Positions 26,301 to 35,876 are shown, counted from the first letter of the stretch. The stretch: DNA of 64,000 bases from an uncultured Pseudomonadales bacterium (GCA_951813515.1 OX638346.1:4023617-4087616), one strand, 5' to 3'. Numbers and translations: made by a program. The notes: a model not told the origin generated them from the sequence alone.

Positions 26301-26357
26301 TATCGCGGACTCCGCCGGAGGGGCGGAAACCGCCCCCCGGCGTTCGACGGGTCGCCC

Positions 26358-29120
26358 TCAGTTGCCCAGGGTGTACTTCGCCTCGAGGAACAGCACGCGC
26401 TTGCGAACGCTCATGCGACTGGAGTCGTAGGGCCTGCGGCTACTACTCAGCATGAACGGGAAGTCGCGGTCGAAGATGTTCCGCCCGCCCACGCGGATCA
26501 ACAGGCCGTTGTCCATTTCGTAGGCGGCCGTCAGGTCCACCGTGGTGTACGAGGCGACTGGTTCGTTGGGAAGCGGGTTGAAAGCGTTTTCGTAGTCGTT
26601 GTTGATATACCCCGGAATGTGGCGGATCCAGAGGTCCGCCGTGGTCCGCCCCGAGATCAGGCTTACATTGGCGTTCAGCTTGTACTTGTCGACGCCGATG
26701 GACTCGCCGAGGAAAGCGAACTCCTCACCATCGGCAACCGCTTGGTCGAACATGTCGATCACGCGGTGGTAGACCAGGCGCGGCCGAATAGTACCGAACG
26801 CGGTGTTCATCCTGTAGGAGACTTCCAGGTCCAACCGCTCGTCCGCACGGCGGGAGATGTTGACGCGTCTGCTGATGGACTCGATCAGATTTCCGGCGTC
26901 ATCCCGCCGAAAGAACTCAGGCAGGTTGCCGTAGACCTCCACCGGCAGCAGACCTCGCAGTTGCTGGCTCCCGGCGATCCTGTCTTCAAGATCGATGCTC
27001 GACCAGGCCGCCTTCACTATCATCCCTTCGAGCGCGGGCGGCCGCCATTCCATTCCGAAAGTCCAGTTGGTGGAAGACTCAGGGAGCAAATCCGGATTCG
27101 GACCGAAAGTGATGAGTCCCGGGACCCAAGGCGGGTCCCTGAGCGGATCGAAGACAAAGTTCGACTCGATACTGCGATTCGTCCCTCCGTACAGGTCCGA
27201 GACCGATGGCGTCCTGAATGCTTCGGAGCGGGAGGCACGCAAGATCAGGATGTCCGTCGGATGCCAGGCCACGCCCACTCTTGATACGGTGTTGGTGAAC
27301 TCCTCGTCGATCAGAATTGGATTTCCGCTCTCGTCGTTCTCGATCGAGCCCTCTACGTTGTAAACGTCGTAGCGCAACTGTGTGGATAGAACCAGACGTT
27401 TCATCAATGGGCGGCTATTGCCCTCGCCCACCAACGGGGCGGTTGCCTCGAGGAAATACCCCTTAAGGTCTCGCGTCGGGCGATCCGAGCCGATGTAATC
27501 GGCGTAGAAGTCGTCGCCCGGCGTCTCGATCCACTCCTTGCGCAGTTCAACGCCGGTCACGAAACCGATCCGGCCGCCCCAGATCTCCCAGAGTTCCCCG
27601 GTTAGCTTCGGCTCGATGATCCGCTGGTGGGTTTCGTCGTGGTCGTTCGCGAAACTGCGGTAAAACTCACCAATGGTCGAATTCTGCCCGGTGCCGTCAC
27701 CGAACAGGTTGAGCGCAGTAGAGGGATCGGAACTCGCGAGCAGGCCGAGAAGGCGTTCAAGTCGCTGCGGGTCGTCCACACGAGACGAAGGCGGGGCGAA
27801 CATGAATTGATCCCCTTCCGACGCCCCCTGCGCCTTTGTGTAATCGACTTCGAGGCGCAGGTTGTCGCTGAAAACGTAGGTAGCGCTGAGCACGTATTGC
27901 AGCTGCTTCTGCAGGTCCGTCTGTTCCACGTCCGGCACCAAGCCTTGTTCCACTTCGGTATCGGCGTAGTACTCGACATAAACGTCATGGCCGAAGTTGT
28001 TGAAGGCGTTGCTGGCGGGCACATGGATCGCACTGAAACCGAACGTCGACACTCTCGATCGCCTCTCGGTTTCGGACGAAAGCACGTCCGCCCGAAACTG
28101 GAGTTGCTCGCGAGCGCCAAAGTTCTGAAGCAGGCTCACGGTCAGAGCTTGTCGATCTGCGGCACTCGTGATGTCCTCGGGAATAACATCGAGATAATCG
28201 GAGGGCTGGGTTGCCACAAAGTCGCCCCGCTGGGCGTTGCGACCATCATTGCCCGGCGGGAGGATAAGCGAGGCGGGCCCCCACCGTGACAGTGCCACGG
28301 CGCCTGAGCGGGCGAATCCCTGATAGACCAGGTTGTAGCGCTGGTCGCCACCGTAACGGGCGCTATAGTCGTTCGACACCCAGCCGGTTTCTGCGGCCTT
28401 CACCGGGTCCGACTGGTGAGCCGTCAGGATGACCGAGACGTTTCCGCTGCCCCAGCCGGTGCCACCGTATAGATTGATGGAGTTCGCATCGCCGCCCGTA
28501 TTGCTGTTCTCCATCTTGCCGCCAACGCTGAAGCCCTTGAAGTCGCGCTTCGTGATGACGTTGATCACGCCCGCTATGGCATCGGAACCGTAAACTGCGG
28601 AGCCACCGTCTAGCGATATTTCAACCCGTTCGATAGCTCCCGCCGGGATGTCGTTGAGGTTTGCAGCGAGTTGTTCCGCGCTACTCTCGATGCCCGCCAA
28701 GCGCTTGCCGTTCAGGAGTACCAACGTGTTCTTCGAGCCGAATCCGCGGAGATTGGCAGTGGCAGCGCCGAGGCCCAGGGCGCCGAGATTCGCATCCAGC
28801 AGTTCGCTGCCGAAGTGGAGGCTGTTCGAGCTGTTGATCGTCGAAAAGTTTTGCGGAAGTGAACGGATGACGTCCTCGAAGCTCGACAGTCCCTGCCTGG
28901 CGATCTCCTCCGCCGTGATGACGTCGACCCGGGCGGTCGGATCGCCCCCCAGCAGCCGTGTTCCGGTGACGATGACCTCTTCGACGATATCCTCGTCGTC
29001 CTGCTCCGCAACAGCGCTTTCCTCTTCCTGCGCTGCCGCAGGGCCAGACAACAATGAGACAGCCGCTAGCAGGGCCATAGTTCGACCGGCGCGCCCGGTC
29101 CACGCGTATTTAGATTCCAT
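26358..29120 (-). CDS. TonB-dependent outer-membrane receptor
   Basis: The protein from ATG 29120 has 920 residues: signal peptide (MALLAAVSLLSGPAAAQ), TonB-box-like IVEEVIVTGTRL (about 42-53), plug domain with LRGFGSKNTLVLLNGKR (about 120-136) and YGSDAIAGVINVITK (about 180-194), and a beta-barrel ending in VLFLEAKYTLGN. This form belongs to the iron-siderophore/vitamin-like receptor branch that also includes many orphan receptors of marine Gammaproteobacteria. Its ligand is unknown. The open frame extends 400 bases further upstream; the chosen start follows GGGGG about ten bases away and restores a normal signal peptide. It is transcribed away from the FG-GAP gene at 29376, with a 255-base divergent region between them. 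Confidence 0.87.
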   Translation of the reverse strand: MESKYAWTGRAGRTMALLAAVSLLSGPAAAQEEESAVAEQDDEDIVEEVIVTGTRLLGGDPTARVDVITAEEIARQGLSSFEDVIRSLPQNFSTINSSNSLHFGSELLDANLGALGLGAATANLRGFGSKNTLVLLNGKRLAGIESSAEQLAANLNDIPAGAIERVEISLDGGSAVYGSDAIAGVINVITKRDFKGFSVGGKMENSNTGGDANSINLYGGTGWGSGNVSVILTAHQSDPVKAAETGWVSNDYSARYGGDQRYNLVYQGFARSGAVALSRWGPASLILPPGNDGRNAQRGDFVATQPSDYLDVIPEDITSAADRQALTVSLLQNFGAREQLQFRADVLSSETERRSRVSTFGFSAIHVPASNAFNNFGHDVYVEYYADTEVEQGLVPDVEQTDLQKQLQYVLSATYVFSDNLRLEVDYTKAQGASEGDQFMFAPPSSRVDDPQRLERLLGLLASSDPSTALNLFGDGTGQNSTIGEFYRSFANDHDETHQRIIEPKLTGELWEIWGGRIGFVTGVELRKEWIETPGDDFYADYIGSDRPTRDLKGYFLEATAPLVGEGNSRPLMKRLVLSTQLRYDVYNVEGSIENDESGNPILIDEEFTNTVSRVGVAWHPTDILILRASRSEAFRTPSVSDLYGGTNRSIESNFVFDPLRDPPWVPGLITFGPNPDLLPESSTNWTFGMEWRPPALEGMIVKAAWSSIDLEDRIAGSQQLRGLLPVEVYGNLPEFFRRDDAGNLIESISRRVNISRRADERLDLEVSYRMNTAFGTIRPRLVYHRVIDMFDQAVADGEEFAFLGESIGVDKYKLNANVSLISGRTTADLWIRHIPGYINNDYENAFNPLPNEPVASYTTVDLTAAYEMDNGLLIRVGGRNIFDRDFPFMLSSSRRPYDSSRMSVRKRVLFLEAKYTLGN

Positions 29121-29375
29121 TTCTGTAATCCCCCGAAATTCCCTCATTCGCCCGCCTTCCAGCGATCGGCGAATCGTCATCGCTATTGACATAGCAAATG
29201 ACATAGCCGCCGCCGTGTTGTCGGGCAACAATGGCGGCGAATCATCACCCACTATCCTTACCGGAACCTTACGTTTTCGGCGTACGAGCGGATAGCGGCT
29301 TTCGCTCCCCGCCGGCGTCAGCTTTCGGTAAGCTGCGCGGGATAGCGTCCGCATATGCAAATCGGACAGACCGCC

Positions 29376-31301
29376 ATGAAAACCAGCCATTGGACCGCGC
29401 TCGCCGCGCTTCTTGCCGCGAGCGCCACCGCCGACGAAAAGAGCTTTCCCGAGATCCTCGACCCAGGCATTCCGGGAACGCCGCGACTGGGCCAGCCCAT
29501 CCTCGTGATGGGATCGGCCGCGCCGATTCTCACCGAGAAACACGGCCTCGCCGCGCCGGCGTTGTGGGACTGGAACGGCGACGGCAAGCGCGATCTTCTC
29601 GTCGGCGAGTTCGAAACCAATTCAGGCGAGGATTTCCCGATGGGCGCCGCGGGGTCGACGATCCGCGTCTACCTCAATGTCGGCACCGATTCGGACCCGA
29701 GGTTCACCGATGAGTTCGAGTGGGCGCGCGATACCGAGGGCACCATCCTCGAGGTGCCGCAGTGGTGCTGCATCGGTTTCACTCCGCAGTTCTACGACCT
29801 CGACGACGACGGCCATCTCGACATGATCACGGGCCAGTACCATCCCGGCGACGTCACCTGGTTCCGTGGCAGCGACGCGGGTTTCCTGCCCGGCGTGACG
29901 CTGCCGCAGGAGGGCGACCCGGCGTCCAACGGTCAGCCGATGTTTGGAAACTACACAGGCGAACCCGGCGACATCGGCACGTTCCATTACTGGGTCTACT
30001 CGTCGGCGAGCTTCGGCGACTTCGACGACGACGGAGACTTCGACCTCATCGTCGGCGGCAGCGGCGGGCTGCGCATCAGCGAAAACGTCGGCAGCGCCGA
30101 GAAGCCGAGCTTCGCCATGCGCAAGCCGCTCCTCAACGTTGCCGGTGAACCGCTTCGCATTCTCGATCGCGGTCCGGAGTGGGAAGCCTCGCTCTCCGAG
30201 TGGGAGACCCTGCCGCCGCCGGACGGCGACGGCAAGAGCAGCCCGCTGGTCGTCGACTGGGACGGGGACAGCGTTCTCGATCTCCTGGTGACGGGTTCGT
30301 ACCGGCATCCCGCGAGCCAGGCGGTGACCTTCTTCAGGGGTGTCAAGACCGAGGACGGCCACCGGTTCGTTCCCGGCGTCGACCTGCTGCCGGCGGCGGA
30401 CGGCGCCAAGGCCCTGCCGGGCAGCGGACAGCGCGTCTACGTCGACGACTGGAACGGCGACGGCGTCAACGACCTCATCATCGGCGCCAGCGTCGCCACC
30501 GTGAACGGCGGCGAGTTCAGCGACGAGCTTTCCTGGGAGTGGGAAGACGTCACCGAGGTCGAGAGCGCCGGCAAGGACCCCGGACGCTATCCGCCGCGGG
30601 AACGTCCGACCGAAGAGTCGCTCGACATTGGCACGAGTAGGGAGTATTTCGGCGAGGAGAAGTTCCAGGAGCACGTGAAGATGAACCAGCAATACTGGGA
30701 CGATACGATCGGCCGGCTGTACAAGGAGGGCAAGGCGTACTGGCTGACCATGCGCCACCAGGGCCGCATCTACGTGATGCTGGGCGAACGCCGGGATACG
30801 GCGGATACGGCAGCGACCGCCGGGACGGCGCCAGCCCGGAGTGCAACAGGCCAGCGACCGCCGGCACCAGCGCGCGGCACGTCGCCCGTCACCCTGGCCA
30901 TCGAAGCCCCCGGCAACATCCCTCTCGGCGAAACGGCAGACCTCGCGGTCAACTTCACCATGCGCCCGGGCTGGTACATCTACGCGCCCACGGAGCGCAA
31001 TGCGGCCCACCGGGCGATCCCGGCAAGCGTTGACTTCGAACTGCCGCACGGCGTCACACCCAAGGGAGACCCACAACTGCCCGTGCATCACTACAAGGGC
31101 GTCTACGACATCTACGAAGGGTCCGATCGACTTTGGACCCAAGGCGTCGCCGCGAAAGCTCCCGGAACCTACGAGGTTCTCGCCAGGGTGACCTACCAGA
31201 CCTGCAAGGACGACCTCTGCCTGCCGCCGGTGACCGAAACCCTCGAGACCTCCTTCGCGGTGGTCAGCCGCAGCGACGAGACGGAAGTCGCCCGCAACTG
31301 A
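29376..31301 (+). CDS. Secreted FG-GAP/VCBS-repeat protein fused to a DsbD N-terminal-like domain
   Basis: The protein from MKTSHW has 641 residues with a signal peptide ending SATADE. Residues about 55-400 contain calcium-binding FG-GAP propeller blades (DWNGDGKRDLLVGE, DLDDDGHLDMITGQ, DFDDDGDFDLIVGG, DWNGDGVNDLIIG). A linker of Ala/Thr repeats near 480-500 leads to a C-terminal immunoglobulin-like domain resembling DsbD-alpha, with C610 and C615 in YQTCKDDLCLPPV. In DsbD this domain passes electrons to periplasmic thiol proteins. The propeller may bind a partner or glycan and the C-terminal part may carry a redox pair. The rest of DsbD is not present. The two-component system starts 22 bases downstream. 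Confidence 0.8.
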   Translation: MKTSHWTALAALLAASATADEKSFPEILDPGIPGTPRLGQPILVMGSAAPILTEKHGLAAPALWDWNGDGKRDLLVGEFETNSGEDFPMGAAGSTIRVYLNVGTDSDPRFTDEFEWARDTEGTILEVPQWCCIGFTPQFYDLDDDGHLDMITGQYHPGDVTWFRGSDAGFLPGVTLPQEGDPASNGQPMFGNYTGEPGDIGTFHYWVYSSASFGDFDDDGDFDLIVGGSGGLRISENVGSAEKPSFAMRKPLLNVAGEPLRILDRGPEWEASLSEWETLPPPDGDGKSSPLVVDWDGDSVLDLLVTGSYRHPASQAVTFFRGVKTEDGHRFVPGVDLLPAADGAKALPGSGQRVYVDDWNGDGVNDLIIGASVATVNGGEFSDELSWEWEDVTEVESAGKDPGRYPPRERPTEESLDIGTSREYFGEEKFQEHVKMNQQYWDDTIGRLYKEGKAYWLTMRHQGRIYVMLGERRDTADTAATAGTAPARSATGQRPPAPARGTSPVTLAIEAPGNIPLGETADLAVNFTMRPGWYIYAPTERNAAHRAIPASVDFELPHGVTPKGDPQLPVHHYKGVYDIYEGSDRLWTQGVAAKAPGTYEVLARVTYQTCKDDLCLPPVTETLETSFAVVSRSDETEVARN

Positions 31302-31323
31302 CACGGCAGCGCCGGACTTCCCG

Positions 31324-32016
31324 ATGAGAATCCTGCTGGTAGAGGACGATCCAAACCTCGGTGACGCGGTTTCGAGCCTGCTTCGCAACGAGGGCCACGT
31401 CGTCGACCTCGCGGAATCGCTCCGGATGGCCAAGGCGGCGGTCACGGACTTCGCCTACGACGTCGTGCTGCTCGACCGCATGCTCCCCGATGGCGAAGGC
31501 ACCGAACTCATCTCCCACGCCCGCAAAGCGGCGGTGCAGACGCGGTTCCTCGTCCTCTCCGCCCTCGGCGAGATCGAGGAACGGGTGCGGGGACTGGACC
31601 TTGGCGCCGATGACTACATGGTCAAGCCGTTCGAGCCCGACGAACTGTGCGCGCGGATTCGCGCCCTCGTCCGGCGTCCCGTCCACGGAGAGCCGCGCGT
31701 CGTGGAATTCGGCAACCTGCGCCTCGACTGCGCAACGCGCGATGTCGTCGTGCGCGCCGCCGATGGCGGAGAGGAGATCCCGGTCATGTTTCCTCGCCGC
31801 GAGATGACGCTGCTGCAGACCCTCCTCGAGCGCAGCGGCCGGGTCGCGACGCGAGAGTTCCTGGAGTCGGCCATGTACGGCTTCGACGACCTGTTCCAGT
31901 CGAACACGCTGGAGTCCCACGTCTCAAGGCTGCGCAGGCACCTGGCCGACGCGGCGGCGGGCGTCACGATCCACACTGTTCGCGGGGTCGGCTACATGCT
32001 GAGAGAGCAACAGTGA
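31324..32016 (+). CDS. Two-component response regulator, OmpR/PhoB family
   Basis: The 230-residue protein has a receiver domain with the phosphorylation site D51 in VVLLDRMLPDG, acidic residues in VEDD (7-9) and the conserved Lys in YMVKPFEPDEL. A C-terminal OmpR-type winged helix follows (about 130-228; TLESHVSRLRRHL; HTVRGVGYML). It activates or represses target promoters when phosphorylated by the kinase encoded next. The stop overlaps the kinase start by four bases (GTGA), so the two are translationally coupled. The targets are unknown; the upstream FG-GAP/DsbD-like gene is a candidate because of position. Confidence 0.92.
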   Translation: MRILLVEDDPNLGDAVSSLLRNEGHVVDLAESLRMAKAAVTDFAYDVVLLDRMLPDGEGTELISHARKAAVQTRFLVLSALGEIEERVRGLDLGADDYMVKPFEPDELCARIRALVRRPVHGEPRVVEFGNLRLDCATRDVVVRAADGGEEIPVMFPRREMTLLQTLLERSGRVATREFLESAMYGFDDLFQSNTLESHVSRLRRHLADAAAGVTIHTVRGVGYMLREQQ

Positions 32017-33407
32017 AACCCCGATTCGTCCTGCCCTGGCCCCGCTCCCTGATCGCACGGATGATCGTCCTGTCCGTGGTGTTCCTGGTTCTCGCCGTAG
32101 TCTGGCTCGTCCTGGCCCGATACATGAGTTCGAGCGCGATCTCCCCGCTGGAGAGCACGCGATTCAGTGTCAGGGGCGAGATCTCAAGGGCGCTCGATCA
32201 CGACAATCCCTCGGTTTACTTGCGGGAGTCAGCCGTCATCGCCGAAATCGCGAGGGTGAACGAGCGCTTCCGGTACTTCATCCGGAACGGCGATGAAGAG
32301 ATCGGGTTCGGGCCGCCGCCAAGGCACGCGGCCATGCTGCCGCGCCTCAGAACCCTGGTGGACGAGTTTCAGACACAGGCGTATTGGAGCACCGACATCG
32401 ACGAGGGACAGACGACCGCCCAGGTCAGCTTCAGCCTTCGCGGAGGCAAGGAGACCTTTGTCGAAGTGTCTGGCATCGACAGTCCCGTCGACCTTCGCGG
32501 CATCAATCTCGCGAGGTTTCTCCCCGACATATTGTGGTGGGTCGGCCGGGACCCCCTGATCGCCGGCGGAGGCGTCCTTTTGATCGCATTGATCGTGATG
32601 CTGCTGGCGGTTCGCTCGCTGCGAACGCTGACCCGCGCCGCCGACGCGTTCGATACGCGGACAGGGGAACAGGCGCTGTTGCCTGAGGAAGGACTGCCGT
32701 CGGAAGTGGCCTCCCTGGTCCGCGCGATCAACGAGATGATCCGGCGCGTCGAGACGGTGCACCAGGAGCAGGAGATGTTCCTCGCCACCGCCGCGCACGA
32801 ACTGAGGACGCCGATGACGGTGCTGCGCACGCGTCTCGAAGAGCTGCCCGAATCCGACGCCAAGGTCGTGCTTCGCGACGACGTGCGCCGCATGGCGACT
32901 CTCGTCGATCAACTGCTCCGGCTCATGCAGATCCGCAACAGTCGCGACTTGCCGGACCGGGTCGATCTCGTCGCCGTTGCGCGGGAGGTCGTGGCCAACC
33001 GCGCACCCGTGAGCGTCAACCGCCAAGTCGACATTGAACTGGACAGCAAACCGGCGTCGCTTGTCGTGGAGGGTCACCGGGGGCTCGTGGAAGTTGCGAT
33101 CGCCAATCTCGTGGACAACGCCATCTCGTTCAGCAAGCCGGGCGACACTCTCAAGGTGACCGTCGACGACTCCGGCCGGATCACCGTCAGCGACCACGGT
33201 CCCGGCATACCGCCCGCTGAACTCGAACGGATTTTCGAACCCTTCGCCAAGAGTCCACCGAATCGCCTCGGACACGGCCTGGGCCTCGCCATCGTGCGTG
33301 CGGTCATGACGGCCCACCGCGGTGACGTCTCGGTGCGCAATTCCGAGGACGGCGGCGCCGACTTCGCGCTGCAGTTCAGGAACCCGATGCTTCCCCAGCC
33401 GGGGTAA
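32013..33407 (+). CDS. Two-component sensor histidine kinase
   Basis: The 464-residue kinase starts at GTG 32013 (VKPRFVLPWPRSLIARM). It has two transmembrane helices (about 17-40 and about 182-200) around a periplasmic sensor region of some 140 residues, a HAMP-like linker, a HisKA dimerisation domain with H262 in ATAAHELRTPM, and a HATPase domain with the N box (NLVDNAISFS), G1 box (DHGPGIP) and G2 box (GHGLGLAI). It pairs with the OmpR-type regulator just upstream. The signal is not evident. The frame is open far upstream in the regulator gene, but this is the normal start. Confidence 0.92.
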   Translation: MKPRFVLPWPRSLIARMIVLSVVFLVLAVVWLVLARYMSSSAISPLESTRFSVRGEISRALDHDNPSVYLRESAVIAEIARVNERFRYFIRNGDEEIGFGPPPRHAAMLPRLRTLVDEFQTQAYWSTDIDEGQTTAQVSFSLRGGKETFVEVSGIDSPVDLRGINLARFLPDILWWVGRDPLIAGGGVLLIALIVMLLAVRSLRTLTRAADAFDTRTGEQALLPEEGLPSEVASLVRAINEMIRRVETVHQEQEMFLATAAHELRTPMTVLRTRLEELPESDAKVVLRDDVRRMATLVDQLLRLMQIRNSRDLPDRVDLVAVAREVVANRAPVSVNRQVDIELDSKPASLVVEGHRGLVEVAIANLVDNAISFSKPGDTLKVTVDDSGRITVSDHGPGIPPAELERIFEPFAKSPPNRLGHGLGLAIVRAVMTAHRGDVSVRNSEDGGADFALQFRNPMLPQPG

Positions 33408-33414
33408 CAGCCGA

Positions 33415-34224
33415 TCAGGGCGCGCGGGGCCGGTCCGGATCCTCGATCCACTCGCTCCACGAACCGGGATACAGCGCCGGCTCCGGCAGGCCCGCATCCA
33501 CCATGGCGAGGATGTTGTGCGCCGACGTGACGCCGGAGCCGCAGTAGCTCACCACGTTGCGTCCGGCGAGGCCCGCGAAGCGTGATGCGTCGCGGCGGAA
33601 GCGCCCCGCGGTGTCGAGATTCTCGGCACAGGGATAGGAGAGCGCGCCGGGAATGTGACCGGCGATGTGGTCGATGGGTTCTTCTTCGCCGCGAAACCGC
33701 GATTCGGCGCGGGCATCGATCAGCGTCAGCGTCGAGCGTTCGGTGATGATGTCGTCCGCCTCGACCAGGCGCGTCAGGGACAAACGCGGTCGAAAGGCGG
33801 AGGGATCGACCTCCGGCACCTCGCGGGTCAGCTTTCCTCCCGCCTCCAGGTATGCGGCGATGCCCCCGTCCAGGACGGCGCACGACTCGATCCCGAGCCA
33901 GCGCGCCAGCCACCAGAAACGGCACGCGAACATTCCGCCCGCATCGTCGTAGGCGACCAGTTGATCGCCATGCCGGATGCCCCACGCGTCGAATCGCCCG
34001 GCCAGCACATCCCGATCCGGCAGCGGGTGGCGGCCGCGCTTCCCCGGCGGCCCCGCCAGGTCCCGGTCGAGATCCGCGTAGCGCGCACCGGGAATGTGCC
34101 CGCTCCGGTAGGCAGCAAGGCCGTATTCGGGATCCCCGAGCGCGGCCCGGCAGTCCACGGCAATCCATCCCGGCGCCTCTGCGCAGGATACGAGCGTAGC
34201 GCCGTCGATCAGAGTCGTGAACAT
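33415..34224 (-). CDS. sseA: Two-domain rhodanese sulfurtransferase (thiosulfate or 3-mercaptopyruvate type)
   Basis: The 269-residue protein has an inactive N-terminal rhodanese domain (about 5-130) and an active C-terminal one with C228 in YCGSGVTS. The loop CGSGVT is closer to mercaptopyruvate sulfurtransferases (CGSGVTA) than to thiosulfate types. It passes sulfane sulfur to acceptors such as cyanide or thioredoxin. The first in-frame Met at 34257 is followed by MFTTLIDGATLVS at 34224, taken as the start. Its 3' end is seven bases from the kinase stop on the other strand. The tus sulfur-relay operon lies about 4.5 kb away, though no link is implied. Confidence 0.85.
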   Translation of the reverse strand: MFTTLIDGATLVSCAEAPGWIAVDCRAALGDPEYGLAAYRSGHIPGARYADLDRDLAGPPGKRGRHPLPDRDVLAGRFDAWGIRHGDQLVAYDDAGGMFACRFWWLARWLGIESCAVLDGGIAAYLEAGGKLTREVPEVDPSAFRPRLSLTRLVEADDIITERSTLTLIDARAESRFRGEEEPIDHIAGHIPGALSYPCAENLDTAGRFRRDASRFAGLAGRNVVSYCGSGVTSAHNILAMVDAGLPEPALYPGSWSEWIEDPDRPRAP

Positions 34225-34327
34225 GACAAAAAGACCATGGCCGGAAGGAAGACACACATGGCGAACCCCGGCGCAATCGATGAAGCCGTGGACGCTATCG
34301 GCCGTCGCCGCACACCGCGACTACCTG

Positions 34328-35101
34328 TCACAGCCGCCAGATCAGGCTGACTCCCACGCCGAATTCGCTGGTCGCCAGTTCGACGGGCACCGTCACGGCC
34401 ACCTCGGAGAAATCGACGGTCCGCGTTGAACTGCCGTGGTCCGTGTAGCGCAACTCGCCCCGGATGGCCGCGCCGCCGAACGCCTTTTCGAGCCCCGCGC
34501 CGAATGTGCGCGCGTTGAACGACTCATCGTGCTGTTCTTCTCCGGATGTGAGTTCGCCCGGACCGCAACCCATCGGCGACAGGCACCCCGTGTAGGCGGT
34601 TTCGAAATCGGCGTCGAGACGGCGCATGCCAAAAAGAGCGTAGGCGCTGGCACCAAGCGCGGGGACTTCCATGCCGACCCGGACGGTGGCGCCGAAGCTG
34701 CGCTGCTTGGTCAGGGACCAGTCTTCCGGCCAAGCTTCACCGAGTTGGTTTCGCAGCAGCGAAATGCCCTGCCCCGCAAGGCGGGACGACACGCTTCCCC
34801 GGTGCAGGACGAGGTCACCCTCGACGTCCAGGTAGAGGGGTCCGAGGGGCAGCCGGTAACCCGCCAACAGTCCGGCGTCCCATGTGGCGCTATCCGCGGC
34901 TGCGGAAGCCCGGAAGATGCTGCCGGCGTTTGCGGAAACATTGGCGGGACTCGTGTTGTCGACGGCTTTCGAATAGTCCACATCGTAGAAGCTGCCCGAC
35001 ATGCCCACGCCTACGTACGGCCCGCCATCCGTCTGGGCGGCAGTGCCGCTGGCGGTCAGTATCGCAAGTGCGCACAGCGTGCCTGTCTTCGAAAGTGCCA
35101 T
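34328..35101 (-). CDS. Outer-membrane beta-barrel protein (OmpA/OmpW-like porin fold)
   Basis: The 257-residue protein has a signal peptide ending ASGTAA-Q and then alternating strands of a small beta-barrel: GPYVGVGMSGSFYDVDYS at the start, LLAGYRLPLGPLYLDVEGD in the middle and the terminal strand FGVGVSLIWRL. Two cysteines in TGCLSPMGCG may form a disulfide in an external loop. It could be a small pore or a structural barrel; the sequence does not point to a substrate. The ATG at 35101 is supported by a clean signal peptide. It lies upstream of the sulfurtransferase gene on the same strand with a gap of about 100 bases. Confidence 0.75.
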   Translation of the reverse strand: MALSKTGTLCALAILTASGTAAQTDGGPYVGVGMSGSFYDVDYSKAVDNTSPANVSANAGSIFRASAAADSATWDAGLLAGYRLPLGPLYLDVEGDLVLHRGSVSSRLAGQGISLLRNQLGEAWPEDWSLTKQRSFGATVRVGMEVPALGASAYALFGMRRLDADFETAYTGCLSPMGCGPGELTSGEEQHDESFNARTFGAGLEKAFGGAAIRGELRYTDHGSSTRTVDFSEVAVTVPVELATSEFGVGVSLIWRL

Positions 35102-35187
35102 GGAGAATCCCGCTCGAACGCTCGCGCGATTTTACACCCGACCCCGGTTCGCCCGCGCGCGCGCGCCGCACCTTGGTAGCCTTGATT

Positions 35188-35199
35188 CCATAAATATGG
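35188..35199. promoter_or_regulatory. Putative autoregulatory operator of the toxin-antitoxin pair
   Basis: CCATA-AA-TATGG is a perfect palindrome that ends 12 bases before the antitoxin start, and a further TATGG half-site follows at 35203-35207. Antitoxins with this N-terminal ribbon usually bind such sites, alone or with the toxin, to repress their own operon. Confidence 0.5.
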
Positions 35200-35211
35200 G
35201 AATATGGCCAA

Positions 35212-35502
35212 ATGAAAACCACCATCGAACTCCCCGACATTACCTTCCGGCGGGTCAAGGCTTTCGCTGCCACCCGCGGCATCACGATGCGGCGGTTCTT
35301 CACCGAAGCTGTCGAGCAGCAGCTCCGCAGGGGCACCGCCGGCGTCCGGGACGCGGAACCTTCACGCGGCCCCGACACCTATGTGGAGCCTCCGTGGATG
35401 GCGGGGTTCGGGGGCCTTTCCGACCTGGGCGACGAACATCGACACGTCCTAGAGGTCATCGAGGAGGAGTTCGAAAAGCTCGCCCCCGATGACATCCCGT
35501 GA
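35212..35502 (+). CDS. vapB: Antitoxin of a PIN toxin pair (ribbon-helix-helix type)
   Basis: The 96-residue protein begins MKTTIELPDITFRRVKAFAA, a beta strand followed by helices in the pattern of ribbon-helix-helix DNA-binding antitoxins (about 1-40). Its acidic C-terminus (VIEEEFEKLAPDDIP) would wrap the toxin. The toxin GTG overlaps its stop by four bases. An operator-like palindrome is just upstream. It should repress the operon and neutralise the toxin. The central part (EPSRGPDTYVEPPWM) is a linker. Confidence 0.8.
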   Translation: MKTTIELPDITFRRVKAFAATRGITMRRFFTEAVEQQLRRGTAGVRDAEPSRGPDTYVEPPWMAGFGGLSDLGDEHRHVLEVIEEEFEKLAPDDIP

Positions 35503-35876
35503 TTCTCGACACCAATGCGCTGTCGGCGTGGGCCGAAGGACTGGCACGCGTCGCGACTCCGCTTCGTTCCGCCGACCGACTAGTAGTGCCGAGCGTCGTT
35601 CTCGGCGAGTACTACTTCGGCATCCGCCAATCGCGCCATAGGAACCGCTACCAGGAATGGCTTCGCCGCTACCTGCCCCTCGCCGAGGTGGCCACCATCA
35701 ACTCCGCCACCGCAGACGTCTACGCCGACATCCGGCTACAACTCAAGCGCGCCGGCAAACCCATCCCGTCGAACGACGCCTGGGTCGCCGCCCTCGCCCG
35801 CCAGCATGCTCTCGCCGTCCTGAGCAACGACGCGCATTTCGACCTGGTCGACGGTGTCCGGCGGATCGCTTTCTGA
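35499..35876 (+). CDS. vapC: PIN-domain ribonuclease toxin (VapC family)
   Basis: The 125-residue protein starts at GTG 35499 (VILDTNALSAWAEG). It shows the four acidic residues of PIN nucleases: D4 in LDTN, E37 in LGEYYFG, D93 in SNDAWVA and D111 in SNDAHF. VapC toxins cleave specific RNAs, often tRNA-fMet or rRNA, when free of antitoxin. The four-base overlap with the antitoxin ensures ordered translation. Nothing in the sequence reveals the RNA target. The module is one of three defence or toxin-like systems in the window. Confidence 0.88.
   Translation: MILDTNALSAWAEGLARVATPLRSADRLVVPSVVLGEYYFGIRQSRHRNRYQEWLRRYLPLAEVATINSATADVYADIRLQLKRAGKPIPSNDAWVAALARQHALAVLSNDAHFDLVDGVRRIAF

Noticed and set aside
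29622..31445. Reverse-strand frame of 607 codons
   Set aside because: Shadow of the FG-GAP protein, whose calcium-binding repeats are clear on the + strand.
31647..32012. Long upstream extension of the histidine kinase frame
   Set aside because: It is a shadow inside the response regulator gene; GTG 32013 overlaps the regulator stop in the usual way.
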